Assembly: GCA_963727245.1 (NCBI GenBank)
Contig: CAVSFO010000005.1
Coordinates: 705,194 to 769,193 of the forward strand
DNA length: 64,000 nt
Reading direction: 5' to 3'
From: JBKQVT01 sp963727245
GTDB taxonomy: Bacteria > Planctomycetota > Planctomycetia > Pirellulales > Thermoguttaceae
The notes beneath the pieces are model-generated. The model saw nothing but the letters and a program-made list of their open reading frames with translations, searched no databases and was not told where the DNA came from. Positions 26,012 through 34,032 of this stretch are shown here, one piece after another. The position numbers were made by a program, and so were the translations under genes. Numbering within the stretch: the stretch's first letter is position 1; every line of letters begins with the position of its first letter.

Positions 26012-26262
26012 CTGCCCGTTGGCTCCTGGCGACGCTCCGAGTGCTCAGCAGGATCGCGGTCTGGGGCCTGATCGTGCCGGTGATTCTCTACAAGCTGTTG
26101 CTGAGCCCCTTTTTGGGCCAGCATTGTCGCTTTCAGCCCACGTGCAGCACGTATTTCATCCAAGCGGTCCGCAAGTACGGGCCGATCGGCGGCACCTGGC
26201 GTGGCGTCTGTCGAATAGGCCGTTGCCACCCCTGGAATCCCGGCGGGTATGACCCACCTTGA
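26008..26262 (+). CDS. yidD: Membrane protein insertion efficiency factor YidD
   Basis: YidD is a small membrane-associated protein that helps YidC-dependent insertion. The 84 residues contain an N-terminal hydrophobic helix (IAVWGLIVPVILYKLLLSPF) and the family signature FLGQHCRFQPTCSTYFIQAV, RKYGPIGGTWRGVCRIGRCH, PWNPGGYDP. It overlaps rnpA by four bases, a conserved arrangement. No yidC follows; the next gene is a lipid acyltransferase. Confidence 0.97.
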   Translation: MTARWLLATLRVLSRIAVWGLIVPVILYKLLLSPFLGQHCRFQPTCSTYFIQAVRKYGPIGGTWRGVCRIGRCHPWNPGGYDPP

Positions 26263-26337
26263 AGGCGGAAGGGGGAGGGCGGAAGGGGGAGAGCGCGTCC
26301 GTTCCTTCCCCCTTCCGCCCTCCGCCTTCCGCCTTCA
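26259..26337. repeat. Inverted GGCGGAAGG repeat
   Basis: A purine-rich arm (TTGAAGGCGGAAGGGGGAGG and on) is followed by its pyrimidine-rich complement ending CCGCCTTCCGCCTTCAA. Related GGCGGAAGG or CCTTCCGCC tracts occur at 21866-21896, 27326-27358, 59131-59185, 59899-59939 and 60016-60050, always between genes. It begins inside the yidD stop region. Confidence 0.85.
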
Positions 26338-26401
26338 AATCCCTCTTGGCCCGCTGGGCCGTTCCTGCGAAAATACGCCCATGCCACGGAGGGCGTCTGA
26401 A

Positions 26402-27325
26402 ATGCAGGGAAATCGCGTGCTCGACTATCTGGCCTACGTGGTCGTACGCATCTTGATCTGCGTCGTTCAAGCCACGCGGATCGAGACGGGCCAAGCGGTC
26501 GCGGGCTGGCTGGCATGGCTGTTCCACGACGTGATTCGCCTCCGCGGCCAGGTGATCGACGAGAACCTCGCCCATGCGATGCCGGACCTCTCGGCCGCGG
26601 CCCGGGCGCGGTTGGCGCGGCGGATGTGGGAACATTTGTTCCTGTTGGTCTTGGAGGTCGCCCACGCGCCGCGGAAGATCCATGAAACCAACTGGCGGCA
26701 GTACCTCCGCCTCCGCGACGTGGCGCCCTTGCTGCGGGCGATGATCAGTGGGCGGCCGGTGATCATCGTGACGGCCCATTTCGGCAATTTCGAATTGGGG
26801 GGTTACGGGCTGGGGATTCTCGGTTTCCCCACCTACTCGGTGGCCCGGCCGTTGGATAATCATTATCTCGACCGCTTTCTCAATCGCTTCCGCGGCGGTA
26901 CCGGCCAGCACCTGATTTCCAAGAACGGCGGTTCCGTCGAGATCCAGCGGGTGCTCTCCCAAGGGGGGACCCTGGCCTTTCTGGCCGACCAGTACGCCGG
27001 CGAGAAGGGCTGCTGGGTGGACTTTTTCGGCCGCCCCGCCTCGGCCTACAAGGCGATCGCCCTGTTGGCGCTGGAGTACGATGCCCCGCTGGCCGTCTGC
27101 TTGTCGCCCCGGCGAGATGGGCCCATGCGGTTCGAGATGATCTTGGAAGCCATCACCGATCCCCGCGACGCCGGCGACGAGGTGAGCACCTTGGGGCAGC
27201 TTACGCAATGGTACACCCAGCAGTTGGAAGCGGGCATCCGCCGCCATCCGGACCAGTATTGGTGGTTGCATCGGCGTTGGAAGGACACGCGGAGGCAGCG
27301 GCCCCAGCGGCGCAAGGCGGCCTAG
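26402..27325 (+). CDS. LpxL/HtrB-family lipid A-type acyltransferase
   Basis: The family moves acyl chains from acyl-ACP to lipid A precursors or other glycolipids at the inner membrane. The start at ATG 26402 (MQGNRVLDYLAYVVVRILIC) has GGAGG ten bases before it. There is one N-terminal membrane helix. Catalytic features are VTAHFGNFELGG (the H-x4-E dyad, HFGNFE), then SVARPLDNHYLDRFLNRFRG, FLADQYAGEKGCWVDFFGRP with the DQ pair, and the C-terminal YWWLHRRWKDTR. The 307 residues are normal for the family. No lpx genes are adjacent, so the acceptor lipid cannot be fixed. The gene is followed by a GGCGGAAGG repeat. Confidence 0.92.
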   Translation: MQGNRVLDYLAYVVVRILICVVQATRIETGQAVAGWLAWLFHDVIRLRGQVIDENLAHAMPDLSAAARARLARRMWEHLFLLVLEVAHAPRKIHETNWRQYLRLRDVAPLLRAMISGRPVIIVTAHFGNFELGGYGLGILGFPTYSVARPLDNHYLDRFLNRFRGGTGQHLISKNGGSVEIQRVLSQGGTLAFLADQYAGEKGCWVDFFGRPASAYKAIALLALEYDAPLAVCLSPRRDGPMRFEMILEAITDPRDAGDEVSTLGQLTQWYTQQLEAGIRRHPDQYWWLHRRWKDTRRQRPQRRKAA

Positions 27326-27400
27326 AAAGGGGGAAGGCGGAAGGGGGAAGGCGGGCAGGGGAATCGCTTGCGGTTTCGCACTGCGGTCTCGCGCAGTGCC

Positions 27401-28360
27401 TCAGCCCGGCTTGCGGAACACGCTCCCTTGGCCGATCTGTTGGAAGTTCAGCTTGCGGTACATTCCCAAGGCGGCGACGTTGTGCTGCATCGCCTGGGCC
27501 TCGACCGTGGCGATGCCCTGCCGGGCGAACTGCCGGAACGCCTCGCTGAGCAGGAAGACGGCCAGCCCACGCCGCCGAAAGGCCTCGCCCACCTGCAGGT
27601 CGATCAGGGCGATCGGCGAGCCCTGGCCGGAGGTGTGCGTCAAGTCCATGCTGCGGAAGACGGCGCTGGCCACGGTCGGCCCGCCGCCGCGCGGCACCAG
27701 CGCAAAACGCGTCAACTCGAATTCGCCCAGGATACAGGCCTCCCACCAAGTCCGCGACGGCGGGTCGGCGGTCACCTCGACCACCATCTGTCGCCGCACT
27801 TGCATCTGGCGGCGATCCACGACCGCCTCGAAGGTGGTCAAGTCCCGTTGCAGGACGAGCGTGCGGTCGATCTCCTCGTAACCGCGGGCGAGATAGGCCT
27901 GCTGCGCGACCGGGTCCGATTCCAACACGCCCGGCATTTCGCCGCCACCGTAGAGGCCGAAGTAAAAGGCGTTCAAGGGGCGGATTCCCCCTCCGTAGAG
28001 GACTTTTGCCCCCTGCCGGCACAGATAGGCCTCGCTCCGCTCCAGCAGCCCGGCGGCGATGTCCACCTTTCGGTAATCGGGCCGCGTCATCACCAGGCAG
28101 GTAGTGCCCATCTCGGTGGCCACCGCGGTCTCTTCATCGTTGGGTCCGAAGCCGGCATGGGCGAAGCCCACCGCCTCGCCGTCGTCGCAGGCCAGGATCA
28201 ACCCGTGGTAGTCGAAATAGAGCTTGGCGAAGACATACTGTTCCAGCAGGTCCACAGAAACCGGCTGGACCAGGGCCGGTTGCCCGGCGCAGCTTCGCCA
28301 AATCGAGGCTAACGTCGGCGGATCGGTGTTCCGGAAGGTGCGATACGTCAACATGGCCAA
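27401..28360 (-). CDS. Tandem GNAT acetyltransferase
   Basis: The 319-residue protein has two GNAT-like folds. The first half includes EQYVFAKLYFDYHGLILACD, AVGFAHAGFGP, then CLVMTRPDYRKVDIAAGLLE, an acetyl-CoA-binding-like segment. The second half ends with LIDLQVGEAFRRRGLAVFLL, the R-x-x-G/A loop for acetyl-CoA, and IATVEAQAMQHNVAALGMYRKLNFQQIG, the usual GNAT C-terminus. Substrate is unknown. Starts at 28360 or 28354 are equally possible (MAMLTYRTF). It converges with the acyltransferase gene. Confidence 0.85.
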   Translation of the reverse strand: MAMLTYRTFRNTDPPTLASIWRSCAGQPALVQPVSVDLLEQYVFAKLYFDYHGLILACDDGEAVGFAHAGFGPNDEETAVATEMGTTCLVMTRPDYRKVDIAAGLLERSEAYLCRQGAKVLYGGGIRPLNAFYFGLYGGGEMPGVLESDPVAQQAYLARGYEEIDRTLVLQRDLTTFEAVVDRRQMQVRRQMVVEVTADPPSRTWWEACILGEFELTRFALVPRGGGPTVASAVFRSMDLTHTSGQGSPIALIDLQVGEAFRRRGLAVFLLSEAFRQFARQGIATVEAQAMQHNVAALGMYRKLNFQQIGQGSVFRKPG

Positions 28361-28387
28361 ATTATAGGTGCCCGGGGCAAGCGTTCA

Positions 28388-28552
28388 CAGGGGACTGTCC
28401 CGATTTTCGCGGCGCGGACGGCGTTGCGTTACGAACAAACGCTTTCGCCGCCGGGCACCGGCCGAAGGCTGGTCGCGGACTGTCCCGCTTACGCCGCCCA
28501 GAAGGGGACAGTCCCATTTTCGTCGGACGAAAATTGGGACAGTCCCCAGGTC
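28388..28552. repeat. Pair of GGGACWGTCCC palindromic repeats
   Basis: The left element contains GGGGACTGTCCCGATTTTCG. The right contains GGGGACAGTCCCATTTTCGT and its complement ATTGGGACAGTCCCC, flanking the core TTTTCGTCGGACGAAAA (about 28507-28552). The array fills the space between two minus-strand genes. It belongs to the family also seen at 18222, 38905 and 62212. Confidence 0.85.
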
Positions 28553-28567
28553 CCGAATTCCAATCCC

Positions 28568-29419
28568 TTATTTTCGCACCCCGCCGGCCGTCTCCTGCGG
28601 CACGACGGCCGCCAACTGCCGCACGTGCTCCGAGACTTCCCATTCCGGGTGGCCGGCCAACGCCGTCAAGCGGGCCGACAACGGCGTAATCCGGCCGTGG
28701 CCGCGCAACTCGGCCAGGTACTGGCACAGCAGGTCCTTGCAGGGCGGCTGCGATTCCAGCAGGAAGTGCACCCACGCCCAGGCCTCGACGTAGTCCTTCT
28801 GAGTCATGTCGGCCGCCGGGTCGAGTAGTTCCAAGCGGCGGAGGTCGGGATGCCATTCGCCCCTGGCGATGGCGGCCACGATCTGCCGGACATACTGCGG
28901 ATTCAGGCCGTGCCGCCCGCTGGGCAACTCGAAGTATTTGGCCAGGCCCTCATCCAGCCACAGCGGCAGGTTCGGCACCACGCTGTGCAGATAGGCGTGG
29001 GTGAGCTCGTGCCGCAAATCCTCGGCCATGCAATCGCCCCATTGGGCATAGACGGCCAGGCCGCGATCGCTCTCCACGAAGAAGGCCCGGCGGTCGGGAA
29101 AATCCGGATGGCGGGCGCGAACATAGGCGCGGAGTCGTTCGGCACTGGCGAAGAGGTAAACCTGGACCGGCTGCCCGCTGGTCGGCAGGCCCAAGCGATC
29201 GGCCAGCTCGCGCCGTTGGGCGGTCAACTCGTGGAGCAGCACGTCTGCCGCCGGCAGCGGGAAGTCGCTGTAGATCAATAGCGGCGAAAAGGCCGCCTGG
29301 TAGCGGTCAGGCAAGGCGGCACGGTCTGCGCTGTCGCCCTGCTGCACCCACGGCGCCGTGCATCCGCCCAGCGCAACGGCCGCGGAAAAAAACAGGGCCA
29401 GGAGTGGGCGAGTCTTCAT
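28568..29419 (-). CDS. Lipoprotein with zinc-metallopeptidase motif
   Basis: The 283-residue chain begins with a lipoprotein signal peptide (LLALFFSAAVALGGC, Cys at position 19), so the mature protein should be lipid-anchored outside the cytoplasm. Residues about 134-147 read MAEDLRHELTHAYLHS, an HExxH-type gluzincin site (HELTH), and LWLDEGLAKYFE supplies the expected downstream glutamate. This arrangement matches DUF1570-like or peptidase-MA-like families common in planctomycetes. Its start overlaps the glycosyltransferase stop by four bases, so the two genes are coupled. Confidence 0.83.
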   Translation of the reverse strand: MKTRPLLALFFSAAVALGGCTAPWVQQGDSADRAALPDRYQAAFSPLLIYSDFPLPAADVLLHELTAQRRELADRLGLPTSGQPVQVYLFASAERLRAYVRARHPDFPDRRAFFVESDRGLAVYAQWGDCMAEDLRHELTHAYLHSVVPNLPLWLDEGLAKYFELPSGRHGLNPQYVRQIVAAIARGEWHPDLRRLELLDPAADMTQKDYVEAWAWVHFLLESQPPCKDLLCQYLAELRGHGRITPLSARLTALAGHPEWEVSEHVRQLAAVVPQETAGGVRK

Positions 29420-30501
29420 GATTCCCCGAGGGCGGACACGCTCGTCGGTCGCCAGCGCATCACGGAACCAACGAGGCGGATGCCGCTCGGTCGCGGCTGG
29501 CGGTCGCGGGCCACGGCAGCCACGGCAGCGGCCAGGCGCGGACCCCAGCCCGCTACGCTATAGCGATGGGAAACCAGCCGCCGGCCGGCCGCCCCCATTT
29601 TCCGCCGCAACTCGGGATCGGCCGCCAGGCGGCTGATAGCCGCCGCCCACTCCTGCGGCGTCGAGGCCAGGTAGCCGGTCTCGCCGTCGACCACCATGCT
29701 GCGGTTCATGCCGACGGGATTGGCGACCACCGGCAGACCGGCAGCCATGTATTGCAGCACTCGCAGACCGCACTTGCCGCGGCTCCAGGCGTCGTCGGGC
29801 AGCCAGTTGACGCCGATATCGCTGTCGGCCAGATCGGCTGCCTCGGTGGCCGACGACCAGGCTATCGGCACCACGCGACTGCCCGCAAGCTGCAACGAGG
29901 AGCTGGAAATCACTCGCAGTTCCAGCCCGGGCAGGTAACCGGCGGCAGCGGCCAGATGGCCCCGAGCACATTCGAGGGAAGCCAGGTTGCTTTGCTGGCC
30001 GATCCACGCCAGGCGGACAGCCGCGCCGGTGCGCCGGTGCGCGGCGGCGGCGTACCAGGTCGGCTCGATGCAGGTTGGAACCACGCGGACCCGCCCCGGC
30101 TCCACATAGGCAGCTACCTGCTGGCGCAGATACTCGTTGCCGGCGATCACCAGGTCGGCCACCCGCACCGTGGCGGCGAAGCGGCCCCGGCGAACGCGGC
30201 TGTCGGGTCCCCGGACGTGATAGCTGTCGCGTTGGAAGAGGGCGTCGTCGACGTCATAGATGAGGTGTTTGGCCGCCCCGCGCAACAGCGCCAACTGCCA
30301 GAGCGGCAGGAGCTTGCGTTGCAGGATCACCACCTCGGCCCGCCCCGCGGCCAACAACTGGGCGATCCGTGGCAGCAGCCTCCTCCGCAACGGGCTCACC
30401 TGGAGATAGAGCCCTTGCTGGGCCATCGACCAGGCAAACGCCTCCAGTCGATAGCGATAACACGGCTGATCAACTCCCTCGACCAGGGCCAAGACTTGCA
30501 T
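29416..30501 (-). CDS. GT4-type glycosyltransferase
   Basis: This is a 361-residue cytoplasmic glycosyltransferase of GT-B type. The N-domain includes VVILQRKLLPLWQLALLRGA followed by LIYDVDDALFQRDS, a variant seen in GT4-like enzymes. The C-domain has VRLAWIGQQSNLASLE and ADSDIGVNWLPDDAWSRGKC followed by GLRVLQYMAAGLPVVANPVG, matching the donor-binding region (normally E-x7-E; here K-C-G-x-R-V-L-Q), and GETGYLASTPQEWAAAISRL. Donor and acceptor sugars are unknown. It is the first gene of a two-gene unit with the lipoprotein peptidase. Confidence 0.87.
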   Translation of the reverse strand: MQVLALVEGVDQPCYRYRLEAFAWSMAQQGLYLQVSPLRRRLLPRIAQLLAAGRAEVVILQRKLLPLWQLALLRGAAKHLIYDVDDALFQRDSYHVRGPDSRVRRGRFAATVRVADLVIAGNEYLRQQVAAYVEPGRVRVVPTCIEPTWYAAAAHRRTGAAVRLAWIGQQSNLASLECARGHLAAAAGYLPGLELRVISSSSLQLAGSRVVPIAWSSATEAADLADSDIGVNWLPDDAWSRGKCGLRVLQYMAAGLPVVANPVGMNRSMVVDGETGYLASTPQEWAAAISRLAADPELRRKMGAAGRRLVSHRYSVAGWGPRLAAAVAAVARDRQPRPSGIRLVGSVMRWRPTSVSALGES

Positions 30502-30573
30502 GGCAATTCACCTCGATCCGGCTCTTTGGGCGGCGGATCGTAGCAAATTCCAGGCAAGGAAAAAAGAGCAAAC

Positions 30574-31470
30574 TCAATCGTCCGCGGCACTGGCGACGAA
30601 TTTTCGTTCGGAAACCAGGCCGGCGGCCCGCCAAACACGGTCCAACGCCTCGCCGGTCTGCTTGACGATCAAATCGCGACGCCGGGTTTGGAAGATGCCC
30701 CGGGACGGCTTGGGCGTGACCGGGCCGTCGTACCCCGCTTCGGCCAGGTAAGCTAGCACCGCGGTCACGTCGATGCGGCCGTTTTCCGCCCCGGGCAAGA
30801 GCCGCGACTTGTCGTCCAACTCCGCAACCGCAACCGCCGCAGGCATTTCCGCCACCTGCACGGCCACGATCTGGCTGACCGGGAGCTTGCGCAGTCCGTC
30901 CAGCGAGCTGCCGCCGGCCACTACCTCCCAGATGTCCACAAGGACACCGACATTGGGGGCATCGACCATGTTCAGCAATAGCGTCAGGGCGTCCAGATCA
31001 TGGATGAACTGGAAGGCCTTGTCTTTGCGGAGGTATTCGGCCGCCCGGAAGCCCAGCCCCAGCCGCACCCCCGCCGGCTGCAAGGCCTTGCAAATCTCGT
31101 GGAATCGCCGACGGTGGAACTCGAAATTCTCGTGATACGGCAAGCGGTCGCCGGCGGGGGCCAGCGTGGCGACGCAACGGGTACACTCCACCTCCGCGGC
31201 CGCCTGCGCCCATTCCGGCAGCTTCTTCAACTCCTGCTGAAACGTCTCGTCATCCGCTTCCCAATCCACCGGCAGGGCGAACTGGCCCAGGCGGATCTTC
31301 GCACTGTCGATCAACCGCCGGGCGTAGGGCATGCCATGGAGCCTCGCCCGGGCGGCAAAATCGGCCACATTCAGGTCGATGCCCCCGAAGCCGAAGGTAA
31401 GCGCCAACTCAATGATTTCGCTCTGGTGACCGGATATGCCGAGGGCGGCCGGGCTGAGGTTCTTGAACAT
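30574..31470 (-). CDS. Sugar phosphate isomerase/epimerase-family TIM barrel
   Basis: The start used is ATG 31470 (MFKNLSPAALGISGHQSEII); upstream in-frame sequence is repeat DNA. The 298 residues show the xylose-isomerase-like barrel: LALTFGFGGIDLNVADFAAR, PEWAQAAAEVECTRCVATLA, HRRRFHEICKALQPAGVRLG LGF, and VDAPNVGVLVDIWEVVAGG, where the strand carrying the metal Asp is visible. It ends with VLAYLAEAGYDGPVTPKPSR. Members act on sugars or inositols; the substrate here is unknown. It is flanked by a large repeat cluster upstream. Confidence 0.85.
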   Translation of the reverse strand: MFKNLSPAALGISGHQSEIIELALTFGFGGIDLNVADFAARARLHGMPYARRLIDSAKIRLGQFALPVDWEADDETFQQELKKLPEWAQAAAEVECTRCVATLAPAGDRLPYHENFEFHRRRFHEICKALQPAGVRLGLGFRAAEYLRKDKAFQFIHDLDALTLLLNMVDAPNVGVLVDIWEVVAGGSSLDGLRKLPVSQIVAVQVAEMPAAVAVAELDDKSRLLPGAENGRIDVTAVLAYLAEAGYDGPVTPKPSRGIFQTRRRDLIVKQTGEALDRVWRAAGLVSERKFVASAADD

Positions 31471-31532
31471 CGATCGACTCCCTGAAAATTCCGTAGAGTG
31501 GAAGGAATTGACTTGCACCTGACCGCCGGTCC

Positions 31533-31755
31533 GGGTGCCACTGGCTACGCCAGTGCCGGGTGGCACTGGCTATGCCAGTGCCTTGGGCGACCAACCCCGC
31601 GGAAGCACTGGCAAAGCCAGTGGCACACACGCGAGAATCGCGTATTATGGCATCTTCGCTGGCATCGGCCAAGGGGGGCCCGCCGGGTGCCACTGGTTAC
31701 GCCAGTGCTTTGGACGACCAACCCCGCGGAAACACTGGCAAAGCCAGTGGCACAC
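31533..31755. repeat. Cluster of CACTGGC/GCCAGTG palindromes
   Basis: At least six palindromes of the form GTGCCACTGGCTACGCCAGTG (in parts) occur here. A block of roughly 120 bases containing GACCAACCCCGCGGAA and ending CACTGGCAAAGCCAGTGGCA appears twice, around 31590-31625 and 31710-31755. Smaller copies sit at 22833-22930. No gene is seen in this 316-base gap. Confidence 0.9.
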
Positions 31756-31786
31756 TTGCTTCGGACCAGGGGATGTCCGAGCGGCG

Positions 31787-32212
31787 TCAGCGGGCGTGGC
31801 CGCGGTCCTTTTCCAGGATGACGTGGTTGCCCTCGGCACTGTACTCGACCCGCGACATGAAGGCCTTCATGAGCATCACGCCGCGGCCGCAGTCCCAGTG
31901 CATCCGCTCCGCGCAGGTGGGATCGGGAACCGCCTGGGGATTGAAGCCGCTGCCTTCGTCGGTGATTTCTACCCGCACCCGGTCGCCGGACACCAGGCAA
32001 ACCACCCGCACGTGCTTGCCCGAGTCCGAGCGGTTGCCGTGGCAGATGGCGTTGACGAGGGCCTCCTCGACGGCCAGGTGGACGCTGAAGACGTCGTGCT
32101 GTCGCCAGTGTTGGGCTTCGAGCTGGCGGAGCAACTCCTCCAGGATCTGCCGTCCGGCGACGGTGTCGCTGGGGATGACGTGATCGCATCGCCAGATCCA
32201 TTGCTCGGACAT
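31787..32212 (-). CDS. RsbW/SpoIIAB-like anti-sigma histidine-kinase-fold ATPase
   Basis: The 141 residues form one HATPase_c domain without a phospho-acceptor histidine domain. The N-box reads LAVEEALVNAICHGNRSDSG, the G1 box ITDEGSGFNPQAVPD and the G2 region DCGRGVMLMKAFMSRVEY. Such proteins bind and inhibit a sigma factor or phosphorylate a STAS partner. The STAS gene lies 35 bases upstream on the same strand, giving a partner-switch pair. No sigma factor, RsbU-type phosphatase or sensor is next to it. Confidence 0.92.
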   Translation of the reverse strand: MSEQWIWRCDHVIPSDTVAGRQILEELLRQLEAQHWRQHDVFSVHLAVEEALVNAICHGNRSDSGKHVRVVCLVSGDRVRVEITDEGSGFNPQAVPDPTCAERMHWDCGRGVMLMKAFMSRVEYSAEGNHVILEKDRGHAR

Positions 32213-32247
32213 GGGTCAAGCCGTCGCGTACTATTTCCGCGTGGCTG

Positions 32248-32601
32248 CTAAAAAGCGGCCAAAGCGTCCGCCTCGTCGTCTTTGATGTCGAAGAGCCGGT
32301 TCAATCGGGTGATCGTGAAGACCTCGTAGATCTCGGGGCGAATATTCGACAGTTTCAGCGTGCCGCCGTGGGCCTTCATCTTCTTGTCCAGCGTGATCAA
32401 TTTCCCCAACGCGGCGCTGGAAAGAAAATCCACGGTGGAAAAGTTCAACAACAGCTTGTCGCGGTTTTCCACTTCGATCAGTTGGAACATCTCGCTTCCC
32501 AACTCCTGGATATTGATGTCCTCGACGATCTTATGGTCGCGAAAGCGGACCACCGTCACGTCGCCGACCTGCTTCACGTCCAGGCGCCGAAAATTGGCCA
32601 T
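32248..32601 (-). CDS. STAS-domain anti-sigma factor antagonist
   Basis: The start used is ATG 32601 (MANFRRLDVKQVGDVTVVRF). The 117 residues form one STAS domain with LLLNFSTVDFLSSAALGKLI, where the first serine after DFL is the usual phosphorylation site, then MKAHGGTLKLSNIRPEIYEV and a final helix TRLNRLFDIKDDEADAL. It should bind the neighbouring RsbW-like protein when dephosphorylated and release its target. Both genes are read together on the minus strand. Confidence 0.93.
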   Translation of the reverse strand: MANFRRLDVKQVGDVTVVRFRDHKIVEDINIQELGSEMFQLIEVENRDKLLLNFSTVDFLSSAALGKLITLDKKMKAHGGTLKLSNIRPEIYEVFTITRLNRLFDIKDDEADALAAF

Positions 32602-32844
32602 CGGCCGGGCTCCTTTGCCATGGGAAAATGCCCCCCCGCGAGGAAGCATGAATCTTGTCTACGCCCATCCTAGTTGCAGTTTCGGACGGGTGTCAAGGGG
32701 CAAGGGAGCTAAGGGCTGGGAACTTAGAGCTTAGAACTTGGGACTTGGGAGGCACTAAGCTCTTAGCATCAAGAGGGGCACAATCGTGAGAACGGTGGCC
32801 GCGCAAGGGGCGGGCAGTCCACCCCCCGGTCACTTGTCCTGCCG

Positions 32845-33099
32845 CTAGCCGCCGGGCTTCTTCATCGCCAAACTGTGCAATATCAGCACCGAACCGACGC
32901 ACAGGAACAGCCCGCTAAGCCACTCCGGTGGGCGGAGGCTCGTCTTGACAAGCGCCGCCTCCGTCGGCTGGCCGGTCCGCTCGGCCAGAAACTGTGCGCA
33001 TTGCGGCGTCAGTTTGATCGTGTCGACCATGTAGAACTGAATGCCCGCGAAGAGCACCAACAGTCCGATCAGGAAGTATTGATTCCGGCTGATTTCCAT
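32845..33099 (-). CDS. Small two-helix membrane protein
   Basis: The start used is ATG 33099 (MEISRNQYFLIGLLVLFAGI), giving 84 residues. There are two membrane segments (FLIGLLVLFAGIQFYMV and LSGLFLCVGSVLILHSL) joined by a loop containing LTPQCAQFLAERTGQP. The orientation is probably both ends inside. No family was recognised. The gene is divergent from cheY at 33384. Confidence 0.7.
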   Translation of the reverse strand: MEISRNQYFLIGLLVLFAGIQFYMVDTIKLTPQCAQFLAERTGQPTEAALVKTSLRPPEWLSGLFLCVGSVLILHSLAMKKPGG

Positions 33100-33383
33100 G
33101 GCTTCACCCCTTCTATCGCTTCGGCGCCAGGGCCGGGTGGCGATGAAGTTTCCCTCGCTGAGTTGCAAGGCAGCGCCTACGCCGCTTTTCCCGGTTGTCG
33201 GGCTTGCAGCGATTCGATCGGTTTCAACCGGCGTCGGGAACGCTTGCCGGCCGATGTCCGCAGGAAGCCATCCTCGCCGCGCCGAACCTCCCCCCGCGTC
33301 CTATACCCGGATGACCTATGGTTCTGTAGGCTTACCGCCGGGAACCCCGGCGGCCAGACCCCCCGGCGCGGAGAACGAAGGCC

Positions 33384-33764
33384 ATGGCGAAGCGAGTGCT
33401 CATCGTCGATGATTCCATGCTTATGCGAAAAATGCTCGGCGACATCCTCAAAGTCGATGGCTGGCAGGTTGTGGGCGAGGCGTCCAGCGGCCAGGAGGCG
33501 GTGGCCAAGTACGCCGAATTCCGGCCCGACCTCGTCACCCTCGACATCGTCATGCCGGACACCGATGGCATCTACGCACTGCAAAACATCTTGCGACTGG
33601 ACTCCCAGGCCAAGGTCGTTGTGATCAGCGCCCTGAACCAGACCAAGCTCGTCTCCGAGGCTATCCGCAAGGGCGCCCTGGATTTCATCGTCAAGCCGTT
33701 CCTGCCCGAGCAACTGCAAGCGGCCATGCGGCTCTACGTGGACGAGCCGGTCGAGGTCGGCTGA
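33384..33764 (+). CDS. CheY-type single-domain response regulator
   Basis: The 126 residues are one receiver domain. RVLIVDDSMLMRKMLGDIL supplies the acidic pair, VTLDIVMPDTDG the phospho-aspartate (about D54), VVVISALNQ the conserved Ser/Thr position and FIVKPFLPEQL the lysine. MLMRKML before beta2 is typical of chemotaxis CheY. Motility genes fliG and cheX lie 13 kb away, so a role in the flagellar switch is likely but not shown by direct linkage. Confidence 0.93.
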   Translation: MAKRVLIVDDSMLMRKMLGDILKVDGWQVVGEASSGQEAVAKYAEFRPDLVTLDIVMPDTDGIYALQNILRLDSQAKVVVISALNQTKLVSEAIRKGALDFIVKPFLPEQLQAAMRLYVDEPVEVG

Positions 33765-33888
33765 GACGCGGCAGGCAATGGGCTGCCGCGGGCTTGCCCC
33801 CTCTCCCTCCGGGAGCGATCACTGACGTGGTGCCCGGGGTGAGGCGATTAGGCCAACTGTCGGGCACCTGAATCACGCGTCTCGTTCA

Positions 33889-33927
33889 CTCCCCCTCACC
33901 CCGACCCTCTCCCGGGGGAGAGGGGGA
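33889..33927. repeat. CCCTCTCCC/GGGAGAGGG palindromic element
   Basis: CCCTCACCCCGACCCTCTCC followed by CGGGGGAGAGGG is a palindrome-based repeat. Partial or inverted copies lie at about 33799-33845, 37573-37612 and 59947-59982. The pattern is widespread in GC-rich bacteria. Confidence 0.75.
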
Positions 33928-34032
33928 CCATGGTTGCTCCCGCGGCGCGGACCGGATAGGGTTATATCTTCCGCCATCGTCCGCCTTGATTCTGGGAAGG
34001 AAAAACAAACGAAAGACGGAGTTTTGCCGGAA

